A DNA stretch of 64,000 nucleotides, taken from positions 508,599-572,598 of the forward strand of contig NZ_LMQL01000010.1 in NCBI RefSeq assembly GCF_001424545.1, in the 5' to 3' direction. Below, in pieces: positions 51,801-61,111 of this stretch. The position numbers and the translations under genes were made by a program. Within the stretch, counting starts at the first letter, position 1; each line of letters begins with the position of its first letter. The notes under the pieces are model-generated. The model saw nothing but the letters and a program-made list of their open reading frames with translations. It was not told where the DNA came from and did not search any database. Source of the DNA: Ramlibacter sp. Leaf400. GTDB taxonomy: Bacteria > Pseudomonadota > Gammaproteobacteria > Burkholderiales > Burkholderiaceae_C.

Positions 51801-54800
51801 GTTGCTGGCCACCGGCGCGTCGTTGCGCGACACCACCGTGACCACCGAGGTCGCGGTGGCGGCGCTGTACGCGAAGGGCCCGCCGTTGTACGAGACGTCC
51901 GCCAGCGTGCCGGGCGTGCCCACGGTGAGGTCCCAGGCCCGGAAGGTGATGCCGGCCGTCCCGAGCGTGCTGTTCCAGTCCGTGCCCGGCAGGAAGCGCA
52001 CCCGCGTGAGCGAGTCGGCCGCCAGCTGCAGGGCGCCGGTGTTGCCCAGGCCCGCCAGCGTGGTCCAGGTGGTGCCGCCGTCCAGCGTGTACTGCCAGGT
52101 GCCGCTGCCGGTGGTGCCGATGACGGCGATGCCGCCCTGGCTGCCGCTGGTGTCGAAGACCTGCCCCGCGATGATGTCGGCCACCAGCACGCCGGCCCGC
52201 TGCGCGGAGGTCGCCCAGGGCGGCGGGTTGCCGGACGGGACGTTGGAGGTCCAGTCGAAGTCCTCGTAGACGGTCAGCGGCGAGTTGGCGCCATTGAGCA
52301 CCGGCGCGCGGTTGACGACCACGTTCACCGAGAACGTCGCCGTGTCGGCGCCGCCGCTGGCCACGCCGCCGCTGTCCCGGGCCGCGAAGGAGAACGCCTG
52401 CGTGCCCAGCGAGCCGATGCCGTACGACGCGAACTGCATGCCCTGGATCTGCGCCAGCGTGTAGCTGCCGCCCAGCACCACCGGCGTGGTGCCGTCGGCC
52501 AGGTAGGTCGTGCCCAGGCTGGACGGCAGCGCCGTGATGGTGTAGCCGAGGATGGACTGCCCGGCCTCGTCGGTGCCGCCGCCCGCGCCCACGGTGACGC
52601 CGGCCAGCCCGAGCGAGGTCGTCGGCGTGCCGTCCAGGAGGATCAGCGGGCCGAGCGGCACGCCGGGCGCATCGGTGCGCACCGGCGCGTCGTTCACCGC
52701 ACCCACGACCACGCTGGCGCTGGCGGTCGCCGCGCTGAAGGCCGTGGTGCCGCCATTGAGGGTCGTGTCCGCCGTGCCGCCGCCCGTGCCCGTGCTGCGG
52801 TCCCAGGCGCGGAAGGTGAAGGCGGGCGCCGTGCCGTTCCAGTTGGCCGACGGGTTGAAGCGCACCCGCCACTGCCCCCCCGTCTCCAGCAGGACGGCGC
52901 TGCTGGACGTGGCAGCGGCCAGGGATGTCCAGCTGATGCCACCGTTGCTGGTGTACTGCCAGGTGCCGGCGCTGCCACCCGCCGCGGCGGTGACCGCGAT
53001 GCCGAAAGAGTTGCCCGGGTCCACGATCCTGCCCAGGACCAGGTCGGCGACCCGGATGCCGTTGCCGGGCGCGTCCTCGGCGACGGCGGGGATGGCATTG
53101 GCGCCGCTCAGCACCGGGGCCACGTTGCGCACCCGCACGGTGATGGACTCCAGCAGGCTGTCGACGCCGCCGTTGGCCGTGCCGCCGTCGTCCTGGACCA
53201 CCCAGCTGAAGGTGCCGGCGGCGTTCTGCACGCCGGCGGCGGCCAGGAAGCGCATGCCCTGGATCTGCGCGAGCGTGTAGCTGGTGCCGGCGGTGACCAC
53301 GGTGATGCCGTCCGCCAGGAAGACGGTGCCCACGCCCGCACCCGGCACGCTCGCCACCGAGTAGCCCAGGGCCTGGTCGGTGTACTCGTCCAGCGCGTAG
53401 CCGGTGATGTACTGCATGGCGCCCAGGCCGAGCGACGCGAGGGCCGCGCCTTCGTTCACCGTCACGTCGACCGGCGCGGCGACGAAGGTGCCGGTGCCGA
53501 CGTTGTAGCGGACCGGAACGTCGTTGACCGGCGTGATGGTGAGGTCCACCGTCACGCTGGTGCTGCTGAACGCGGTCGTGCCCCCGGAGGCGCTCGTGGA
53601 GGCGGTGGCGCCGGGGACGCCGCTGCTGCCGTCCCAGGCGCGGAAGGTGAAGCCGGGGATGGGGCCGTTGACGTTGCCGCCGGGGGTGCCGAGGAAGCGC
53701 ACGCGCGCGTCGGGCCCGAGCAGACGGGAGTTGTTGGTGTTCGCGTTCAGCGAGAGCCAGGTGGCTCCGTCGTCCAGGCTGAATTGCCAGGTCCCGCCGA
53801 TGCTGCCGTTGGGCGTGGCGGTCACCGCGATTCCCAGCTGCGAGCCGGCGTCGTCGTCGGTGACGTGCCCCGCCACGAGGTCGGCCACGCGCGTGCCGTT
53901 CCCCGCGATGTCCTCGAGCTGCGCTGGCAGGCTGACCGGACCGGCCAGCACCGGCGCGCTGTTGGGAAAGCCGGCGAAGACCGCCACCAGCCCGTCGCCC
54001 CCGCTGCCGATGGCGGGCTTGTAGCCATCGGCCGTGGCCAGCCCGTTGACGGTGGTGGAGCCCACCAGGTAGATGCGGTTGCCCGTGCCCCAGGCGACGC
54101 CGCCCATGGCCAGGCCGGTGCCGTAGTAGGTGCCGTAGGCCAGGTCGCTGCTGCCGCCGGCCTTGGGCTTGAGCACGATCAGGAAACCGGTGGCGCCGCT
54201 CGTGTTGGTGCGGCTGGCCGCATCGGGGGTGGTCGGGAAGTTCGAGGTGTCGGTGGTGCCCACGATGGCCACGTAGCCGCCCGAGACGGCCACGCCGGTG
54301 GGGCTGTCGGTGAGCGTGGCCGACGTGGCGCCGCCGGCATTGAGGGAGCCGCCGATGAAGCTGGAGTACTCCAGCGACGCCGCCCCCGTGAGCGCCGTGT
54401 CGTAGATGCGCAGGAAGCCGGTCTCATGCGTGTAGGCGGTGGTGGCGAAGGCGCCCGGCGTGGTGGGAAAGCCCTGGCTGGGGTCCTTGGTGCGGCCGAT
54501 GACGTAGGCGCGGCCGCTGTCGTCGGCGGCGACGCCGGTGACCGTGTCCGCCTTGGTCCACCCGATGTAGGTCGAATAGGCGACCGCACCGGTCGCGTCG
54601 TACTTGACCAGGAAGCCGTCGTTCGTGCCGGGACGCGTGGTCTGCGCCCCGCCCGTGATGGCGAGGTCGCTGGAGAGCGTATTGCCTGCCACGTAGACGT
54701 TGCCCGCGGCATCCACGGCGACGCCGGCGGCGCCGTCGTCGCCGCTGCCGCCGAACTGCAGCTTGGCCAGCGCCGTGCCGGTGGCGCTGTACTTGTTGAG

Positions 54801-56144
54801 GAAGGCGTTGTCCGAGCTGCCCGAGACCGTGCCGGCGACGTGGAGGGTGCCGTCGGCGCCGACCGCCACGCCGGCGCCGATGTCGGTGTTGCCGCTGCCG
54901 CCGAAGTAGGTGCTGAAGACCAGGCCGTTGCCCGCGGCGTTGAGCTTCACCACGAAGGCGTCCTGCGTGCCATTGCGCGTGGCCTGGTCGCTGGCCGCCG
55001 TCACGCCGACGAAATCGGTGGACCGGGTCCAGCCGGTGACGATGGCGTTGCCGCCGGCGTCCACCGCGATGGCGGTGCCGGTCTCCTGGTTGCTGCCGCC
55101 GATGCGGGTGGCGTAGATGAGGCTGGTGAGGTCGGCGTTGAACCTGGCGACGTAGGCCTCGTTGCCGTCGGCGCCGCCGCCCACGCGGCTGCCGAAGCTG
55201 CCGGTCGTCGACGTGGTGTGCCCCGTCACGTAGACCGACCCGTCGGCCCCCACGGCGACGCCCAGCGCCGTCTCGCCGCCGCCTTCGCCGAAGTAGCTGG
55301 CGTGCGTGAGCACCGGGTCGACCACCAGCGCCCGGCTCGTGTCGTAGGCCCCGACCACGATGCGGACCGTGCCGTCCGGCTGCAGCACGTAGCGGCTCTC
55401 GACGCTCTCCCGGCCCTGCGCACCCTCCTGGTAGCTGATGGGCGCCTGGAAGCGGATCTCCCGGTCGGTGCCGGCGACCTTCAGCACCAGGTCGCCGCCG
55501 GGGTCCAGCCGAACGTCGCCCACGCCATGGAAGCGCAACTGCAGCAGCGAGGCGTCGGCGCCCGGCGCCAGCAGGAAGTCGTATTCCAGCTGGTCCTGGT
55601 TGCCGTAGTAGCGGATGTCGATGCCGTCCCAGACGCCCTGGTAGCGCACGCTGCCGTAGTTGGCGATGTCGGTGATCCACCGCGACGCGTCCTGGCCCAC
55701 CAGGTGGTTGCTGCGCGTGGCCAGCAGGTTCTCGCCGACGGCCGTGCCGTCCCGTGCGCCCACGAGTTCGAGCCGCACCGGCTGCTCGGCGCCGTCCAGC
55801 AGCAGTTCGGCCTGGCCGCCGCCGCCCAGGCGCACGGCGTAGCCGATGCCCGAGGCGGCGAAGTCCACGCCCTCCCCCAGCTGGCCGGCGTCGGCCTCGA
55901 ACTGCAGCGGCGTCAGCGCGTAGGCCGAGCGGACCTCGGTGTCGGTGGGCGTGGCCGCGGCCGTGGCGGTGTACTCCAGGCCCTCGCCCAGCGTGCGGTT
56001 GTCGGGGGCTTCGGTGCCGGTGGTGGCCGCCAGCAGCGCGCCCGCGTCGGCCGAGTACAGCAGGCGCGGCTCCAGCCACTCGGCATGCGGAGCACTCCGG
56101 CGGGGCCGTGGGGGTGTCCTGCTTCCCAGCCAGCCGCGGATCAT
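39882..56144 (-). CDS. Giant LEPR-XLL repeat protein (adhesin-like), 5420 residues
   Basis: There is no hydrophobic signal peptide; instead residues 24-33 read LEPRLLYSAD, the LEPR-XLL motif found at the start of many giant proteins. In order follow a DUF7948-like domain (about 75-290, GIDIRYYGNQDQLEYDFLL), SBBP-type beta-propeller repeats (about 290-715), large Ig/cadherin-like modules (about 720-1820), 12 tandem cadherin-like domains (about 1822-2960), 18 tandem 102-residue domains with TGNVLAND (about 2960-4795), more Ig-like modules (to about 5185), a Pro-rich linker, an amphipathic helix, and a membrane segment (about 5340-5375, SLGVSLIYVLWLIRGG) with an acidic tail. It looks like a surface-anchored filamentous adhesin. 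It is preceded by export-type genes and followed by signalling genes. Confidence 0.93.
41755..47263 (-). repeat. 18 tandem 306-bp coding repeats
   Basis: Each unit encodes about 102 residues starting V-[DE]-D-x-T and containing ED-x-x-ATGNVLAND, then AAG-x-T-x-x-LAG-[IV]-GSFTL and HWNG. Neighbouring and distant units are very similar at DNA level, suggesting ongoing recombination. The array makes up a third of the giant protein. Confidence 0.88.
47263..50690 (-). repeat. 12 tandem cadherin-like coding repeats of about 285 bp
   Basis: Each unit encodes about 95 residues opening NDAPVA and containing TEDQPL, LLANDSD, GG-x-[VI]-x-FTPDADFNG and FSYTVSDG-x-GGT, the pattern of cadherin-like/VCBS domains that often bind Ca. 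They are more diverged from each other than the adjacent 306-bp units. Confidence 0.88.
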
Positions 56145-56151
56145 GGCGCGC

Positions 56152-57057
56152 TCAGAGTCCCTGTCGTGCCCGCAGGCCGGGGGTCAACGGCGCAATCGGT
56201 GGTGGAGAGCCGGCGCCGGACACGGGTCGCGCGGTCGCGGCCACGTCGTTGCCGGGCAGGTCGGCCTTGCAGCGCAGCCCGGCCGGCAGGCTGTTGTTCG
56301 GGTTCGGCAGCGACAGCCGGGCCCGGAAGGTGTTGCTGGCGCCTTCGATCACGCCGTCCACCAGGCTCACGGTGGCCAGGCGCGCCGGCGCGCCGGGGAA
56401 TTCGGGCGTGATGCGCAGCGTGACGCCCTTGCGCACCACCGGATAGAGCGAGGCCGGCAGCACCACCTCGACTCGCAGCGGGTTGACCACGGCGATGCGG
56501 AACATGGGCTTTTCCTCGACCCGCTCGCCCACCGACATGTAGCGGTCGGCCACCACGCCGTCGGCCGGGCTGCGGATGGTGCGCAGGCCCAGCTGCGCGC
56601 GGGCCAGCTCGTGCTCGCGGCCGTAGATCTCGCGCTGCTCGCGCGCCTGGATCAACCGGTTCTCGGCAACCAGCGCTTCGGCGCGGGCCTGCTCCAGCGC
56701 CTGCGCGCTGATGAATTCCTTGCCCGCGAGGTCGGCGGCACGGGCCAGCTTCTGGCGCGCCAGTTCAGCGTTGGCCTCGGCCGCCTTCAGCTCGCCCAGG
56801 CCCTGCGCGCGCCCCTCGGCCACGCTCACCGACATGCGTTCGACGTCGGCGCGCAGCGTGGCGAGCGGCTGGCCCGCGTGGACGCGGTCGCCGCGCTCGA
56901 CGTGGACCTGTTCGATCACGCCGACCACCGGGCTGCCCAGCTCCGAGACGCTGGCCGGCTCGATCAGGCAGCCCAGGGCCTGCGCAGGCGCCGCGTGGGC
57001 GGCGGCGCAGCCCAGGGACAGGCCCGCGGACAGCAATGCAAGGCGCAGGCTTTTCAT
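56152..57057 (-). CDS. Secreted HlyD/RND-type periplasmic adaptor
   Basis: This 301-residue protein has a Sec signal peptide (MKSLRLALLSAGLSLGCAAA, cleavage after about residue 24). A lipoyl half lies near 45-70 (VVGVIEQVHVERGDRVHAGQ), then a coiled-coil hairpin of about 100 residues, the second lipoyl half (LGLRTIRSPADGVVADRYMS) and a beta-barrel domain. This is the membrane-fusion-protein architecture of RND-type adaptors, yet no RND or ABC pump is encoded nearby. Its ATG overlaps the stop of the SecA-like gene (ATGA, 57054-57057), and it ends 7 bp before the giant protein start. It probably forms the periplasmic part of a dedicated export path. Confidence 0.9.
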   Translation of the reverse strand: MKSLRLALLSAGLSLGCAAAHAAPAQALGCLIEPASVSELGSPVVGVIEQVHVERGDRVHAGQPLATLRADVERMSVSVAEGRAQGLGELKAAEANAELARQKLARAADLAGKEFISAQALEQARAEALVAENRLIQAREQREIYGREHELARAQLGLRTIRSPADGVVADRYMSVGERVEEKPMFRIAVVNPLRVEVVLPASLYPVVRKGVTLRITPEFPGAPARLATVSLVDGVIEGASNTFRARLSLPNPNNSLPAGLRCKADLPGNDVAATARPVSGAGSPPPIAPLTPGLRARQGL

Positions 57058-58967
57058 CCCAATCCCCAACGACTGAAGTTCAGATCGCGCTCCTCGTTTT
57101 CCGCCACTCGGGAAAGTCTTACACGTTGTTGCGTTCTCGTACAGACCTCGGTCACTTGCGCCGCCCAAAGGCTGGCGGCAACGAATGAACGGGGGAAGCC
57201 GAGCCGCTTGATCAGGGTTTGCCACCACGGGGGCAGCCAGCGCTGGAGCAGCGGAAAGTCCTGCGCCACCATCACCTGGCAGCTGCCCGGCTGGCCCTGG
57301 CGGCCGGTACGACCGAGGAACTGGCGGTCGATGCGTTGCGAAGCATTGAGCTGGCACAGGATCACGTGCAGGCCCCCCGCGGCCAGCACCTGCGGCGCCA
57401 CCGTGATGTGGGCGCCCCGCCCCGCCATGCTGGTGGCCACCGTCAGGCGGCCCGGTTGCCCTGCGGCACCGATCACTTCGGCCTCGTCGCGCTCCTGGCG
57501 CGCGTTGAGCACCACCGGGGCCAGCCCGCGTGCGCGCAGGACGTCGGCCAGCGCTTCCGACTGCTGCACGCTTTCGGTCCCGACGAGGACGGCGCGGCCT
57601 TCGGCGCAGAGGTCCGCCGCGCGCGCGGCCACCGCCTGCCAGAGCGTGGCGCTGTCGGCGAACAGCCGCGTGGGCTCGTGCCGCACCTGGCGCGGCGTGC
57701 GCGGATGCACGCGCACCGTGCCCAGGCCGTACACCGCCCGCAGCTCCGCGCCCGACCCGCGCAGCGTGCCGCTGATCCCGGCCAGCCGCAGGTAGCGGAT
57801 GAAGAATCGCTGGAACGTGACTTGCGTCAGGGTGGCGTTGCGACGGGTCAACGGCACGCCTTCCTTCAGTTCGACCAGCTGGTGCAGCCCCCGGCTCCAC
57901 GCGCGGCCGGGCGCCGTGCGGCCGGTGGTCTCGTCGACCAGCTGCACCTCGCCTTCGCGCACCACGTAGTCGCGGTCGCGCGCCAGCCGGGCGACCGCGG
58001 TGACGGCCATCTCCAGCGTGGCGGCGCGGTGCTGCGGATGGCCGAGCAGCGGATGCGGATCGGCGGGCCAGTCCTGCAGCTGCGCCAGGCCCGCATCGGT
58101 CAGCCGCACCGCGCCGGACTCCAGCGTGTAGTGGCGTCCCTGGACCAGGCGGCGGGCGATGGCCAGCGCCCGGCGAAAAAAGGCCTGTTCCGCGAGCGAA
58201 GGCGCGGCTTGCGACAGCACCAGCGGCACGCGCGCCTCGTCGATCAGGAGGGTGTCGGCCTCGTCGAGGATGGCCAGGCACAGCCCGCGCAGCACCGGCG
58301 CCTGGCGCACCGCGCCTTCGCGCAATCGGCGCTCCAGCGGCGAGAGGTCATTGGGCTGCAGCAGGCTGTCGCGCAGGTAGTCGAAGGCCAGCTCCTTGGC
58401 CGTGCAGTAGGTGACGTCGCAGGCGTACGCGGCACGACGCCCGGCCATCTCCAGGGATTGCGCGATCGAGGACACGGACAGGCCGAGCCGGTCGTAGAAC
58501 ACGCGCAGCTCGTCGGCGTCGCGCTGCGCGAGGTAGTCGTTGGCGGTGACCACGTGCACCGGCGTGCCGGCCAGGGCCGCCGTGGCGGCGGCCAGGGCGA
58601 TCGCGACGGTCTTGCCCTCGCCGGTGTCCATCTCCACCAGCCGCTGGTCGAGCAGCGCACGGGCGGCCATGAGCTGCTGCCAGTAGGCCCGCACGCCCAG
58701 CGCCTGCTCCATCGCCGCGCCGGCCACCCGCAGCGCCTGCTGCAGCCAGGCCTCGTCGCGCCGCGCCTGCGGCACCTGGCGCAGCGCCTGCAGCGCGGGC
58801 GCCAGCGCTATCGGGGCCTGCAGTTGCGCGTGCAGTGCGCGCGCCGCATCGGCCAGGGCGCGCGGCCGCAGTTGTGCGCGTCGGCGTGACTCCTCGACCG
58901 GCAGGCGCCTCTGGGGGTACGGCCCCCAGACCAGCCCGGGGAATGGCCAGGAGACCGCAGCGCTCAT
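57054..58967 (-). CDS. Truncated SecA paralogue (SecA-like motor ATPase)
   Basis: This 637-residue protein matches the SecA DEAD motor along most of its length. Walker A is MDTGEGKT (near 113), then VTANDYLAQRDA, Walker B DEADTLLIDEAR (about 234-246), a preprotein-crosslinking domain (about 247-340), LVDETTGRT (near 341), TSMAGRG (near 512) and the arginine-finger motif RIDRQFLGRTGRQG (about 543-556). Housekeeping SecA is about 900 residues; here the sequence ends right after the second nucleotide-binding fold, so most of the helical scaffold, the wing domain and the zinc-binding C-terminus are absent. ATP-driven pushing of a protein is likely; partners must differ from normal SecYEG/SecB use. 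It overlaps both neighbours by ATGA junctions. Confidence 0.93.
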   Translation of the reverse strand: MSAAVSWPFPGLVWGPYPQRRLPVEESRRRAQLRPRALADAARALHAQLQAPIALAPALQALRQVPQARRDEAWLQQALRVAGAAMEQALGVRAYWQQLMAARALLDQRLVEMDTGEGKTVAIALAAATAALAGTPVHVVTANDYLAQRDADELRVFYDRLGLSVSSIAQSLEMAGRRAAYACDVTYCTAKELAFDYLRDSLLQPNDLSPLERRLREGAVRQAPVLRGLCLAILDEADTLLIDEARVPLVLSQAAPSLAEQAFFRRALAIARRLVQGRHYTLESGAVRLTDAGLAQLQDWPADPHPLLGHPQHRAATLEMAVTAVARLARDRDYVVREGEVQLVDETTGRTAPGRAWSRGLHQLVELKEGVPLTRRNATLTQVTFQRFFIRYLRLAGISGTLRGSGAELRAVYGLGTVRVHPRTPRQVRHEPTRLFADSATLWQAVAARAADLCAEGRAVLVGTESVQQSEALADVLRARGLAPVVLNARQERDEAEVIGAAGQPGRLTVATSMAGRGAHITVAPQVLAAGGLHVILCQLNASQRIDRQFLGRTGRQGQPGSCQVMVAQDFPLLQRWLPPWWQTLIKRLGFPRSFVAASLWAAQVTEVCTRTQQRVRLSRVAENEERDLNFSRWGLG

Positions 58968-61111
58968 GCCTGGCCGGTGGGACTGAACTGCTTGATCAGC
59001 AGCCGCTGCAGGCGCGAGAACCACTGCAGGCCCAGCGGCTGCGGCGGCAGCACCAGCTTGACCCAGGCCCGGCCGCCAAAGGCCGTAGCCTGCAGGGCCG
59101 GCACCTGCGCATCGAGCAGGAACACGGGCACCAGGGTCCGATGGCCGTTGGGGTCGGCGGGGTCGAGCGGGATCGGCCCACCGAAGCGGTCGCCCAGGGC
59201 CTGCGCTGGCAGCTCCAGGCTCGCGCCGGGGGCCGCATCGGACAGGCGGGCCTCGTAGACCCTGGCCGCGTCCTCCGCCAGCCGGACCTCGACCGCGCGG
59301 ACGCGGCCGCGCGTGCGCAGGTAGTCGTCTTCCAGGAGCGCGATGCGCACGTGCGCGGGGCCGCCGGCCAGCACGTGGCCCAGCATGGCGCCACGCCGCA
59401 CGAAGCTGCCGGGCAGGTCCTGCGGGCGCGCCCACACCACTTCGCCGCCTACGCGGGCTCGCACCTCCAGGAGCGCCAACTGCTCCTCGGCCCGGGCGAG
59501 TTCGGCGGCGTTGCGGTCCAGGTCTTCGGCGAGCGACGCGGCCCGCACCGGCTGCCTGAGCAGCGCCCGGTACTGCTGCGCGAGCAGGCCGGTGCGCTCG
59601 GACGAGACCCGCTGGTGCCCGGCGACCAGCACCGGGTCTTGCAGCATCACCAGCGCCTGGCCGGCTTCGGCCTGGGCGCCTTGCGGCAGCTCCAGCCGCT
59701 CCACAAAGCCGGCGGCGCCGGCGCGCAGCAGCGCCTGCTCGGGCGGCCAGACGACGGCCCGGGCGACCACGGACTGCGGCGCCGGGATCACCAGCAGGAG
59801 CAGCACCGCGGCGCCCGCGACCAGGCCGGCGGCGCGCAAGGAGCGCCGTTGCAGCGCGGGGTCGCCCCCGGCCGCGCCGCCGAGCGCCCAGCGCCACACT
59901 TTGCGTGCGCCCCACGCCAGCAAAGCCAGGCCTGCGAGCCACCCGAGCAGCCACGACTGGCTGCCGATCCAGAACACCAGCGTCAGCAGGAGCACGACGC
60001 GGTACACCGTGGCGGCGGGCGCGTAGGCGGCCAGCCACTTGGTTTCGCCTCGCGCGAGCAAGGGCGCGGGGCCGGCCGCCGGTGCGCCTATCCACTGGCG
60101 CCAGCGGCGCGCCCACCAGGCGTTGCTGCGCAGGGCCAGGTTGGGCAGCTGCAGCGCGTCGCACAGCGCGTAGTAGCCGTCGAACCGCATCAGCGGATTG
60201 GCGTTGAACAGCACGGTGGAGATCGAGCAGGTCAGCATCACCACCATGGCGATGTCGCGCACGAGGCCGGGGCTCACCAGCAGCCAGGCCCACAGCGCCA
60301 GGCAGGCCAGCGCCACTTCCACCAGGATGCCGGCGCCGCTCACGACCAGGCGTTGCCGCGGCCTCGGGAAGGCGTTGGCGGCGCTGGCGTCCACGTAGGG
60401 CGCGGGCGTGAGGAACATCAGCGAGATGCCGATCTCGCTCACCTGGCCGCCGTGGCGCCGCACCGCCAGGCCGTGGGCCAGCTCGTGCAGCAGCTTGAGC
60501 ACCGGGTAGCAGAGCCAGGCGACCAGGTAGCTGGAAGGCGTGGCGAACAGGCGGTTGGCATGGGCCTTCAGTTCGCCGAAATGAACGCCGGCGGCCAGCA
60601 ACGCCAGCAGCACCGCGGCGGCCCAGGCCACGAAGGCCGCGGGGCGGAACAGCCACCGGCCCAGGGGCGCGAGCCGGTCCAGCAGCGCGGTGGGATTGCC
60701 CAGCGGCATGCGCACCATCAGCGGATTGAGCATCCCCCGCCGGCGCTTGCGGGCGTCCTCGTCGCGGCGCGCGAACAGCAGCGACAGGTGCGGCGCGGCG
60801 TCGAAGCGCAGCATGCCGCCACGGAACAGTTGCGCGAGCAGGCGCAGCACCTCGTCCTGCGTGGGAGCATCCTCGCGCAGCTGCACCAGCTGCCGCTGCC
60901 ACAGCTGGTCCACCGCTGCCTGCCCGTCGAAGCGGGCGACCAGCGCGTAGGCAGCGGGGTTGAGCCGCAGCTGCTTGCCCGAGGCCGGCTCCACCAGCAC
61001 GTGCCAGACCTGGTCGCGCACCTGCTGGCGCACGATGCGCAGCCCGGGCACCAGGCTGGGCCGCAGCCCCGCGACGCGATGCCACGAGGCGCTGACCAGC
61101 GGTTCGTTCAC
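58964..61111 (-). CDS. PqqD-like / M50 zinc metalloprotease / HlyD fusion protein
   Basis: This 715-residue membrane protein combines three parts. Residues about 15-110 resemble a PqqD-type peptide-binding winged helix (LRLNPAAYALVARFDG). Residues about 150-460 form a multi-helix site-2-protease domain with the zinc motif HELAH (about 209-213) and the second ligand motif NPLMRFDGYY (about 305-314). The C-terminal 250 residues are a HlyD-type adaptor (GAAGFVERLELPQGAQAEAGQ). I start at GTG 61111 because it overlaps the previous stop (GTGA); an upstream GTG at 61129 is possible. Related proteins are annotated peptide zinc metalloproteases in exporter clusters. A role in cleaving or guiding the giant protein is inferred. 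Confidence 0.9.
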   Translation of the reverse strand: MNEPLVSASWHRVAGLRPSLVPGLRIVRQQVRDQVWHVLVEPASGKQLRLNPAAYALVARFDGQAAVDQLWQRQLVQLREDAPTQDEVLRLLAQLFRGGMLRFDAAPHLSLLFARRDEDARKRRRGMLNPLMVRMPLGNPTALLDRLAPLGRWLFRPAAFVAWAAAVLLALLAAGVHFGELKAHANRLFATPSSYLVAWLCYPVLKLLHELAHGLAVRRHGGQVSEIGISLMFLTPAPYVDASAANAFPRPRQRLVVSGAGILVEVALACLALWAWLLVSPGLVRDIAMVVMLTCSISTVLFNANPLMRFDGYYALCDALQLPNLALRSNAWWARRWRQWIGAPAAGPAPLLARGETKWLAAYAPAATVYRVVLLLTLVFWIGSQSWLLGWLAGLALLAWGARKVWRWALGGAAGGDPALQRRSLRAAGLVAGAAVLLLLVIPAPQSVVARAVVWPPEQALLRAGAAGFVERLELPQGAQAEAGQALVMLQDPVLVAGHQRVSSERTGLLAQQYRALLRQPVRAASLAEDLDRNAAELARAEEQLALLEVRARVGGEVVWARPQDLPGSFVRRGAMLGHVLAGGPAHVRIALLEDDYLRTRGRVRAVEVRLAEDAARVYEARLSDAAPGASLELPAQALGDRFGGPIPLDPADPNGHRTLVPVFLLDAQVPALQATAFGGRAWVKLVLPPQPLGLQWFSRLQRLLIKQFSPTGQA

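Noticed and set aside
48483..56411. Very long plus-strand open frames opposite the giant protein (also 44889-48434)
   Set aside because: Same antisense effect in repeat DNA; no start signals and no recognisable domains, whereas the minus strand encodes clear domain repeats.
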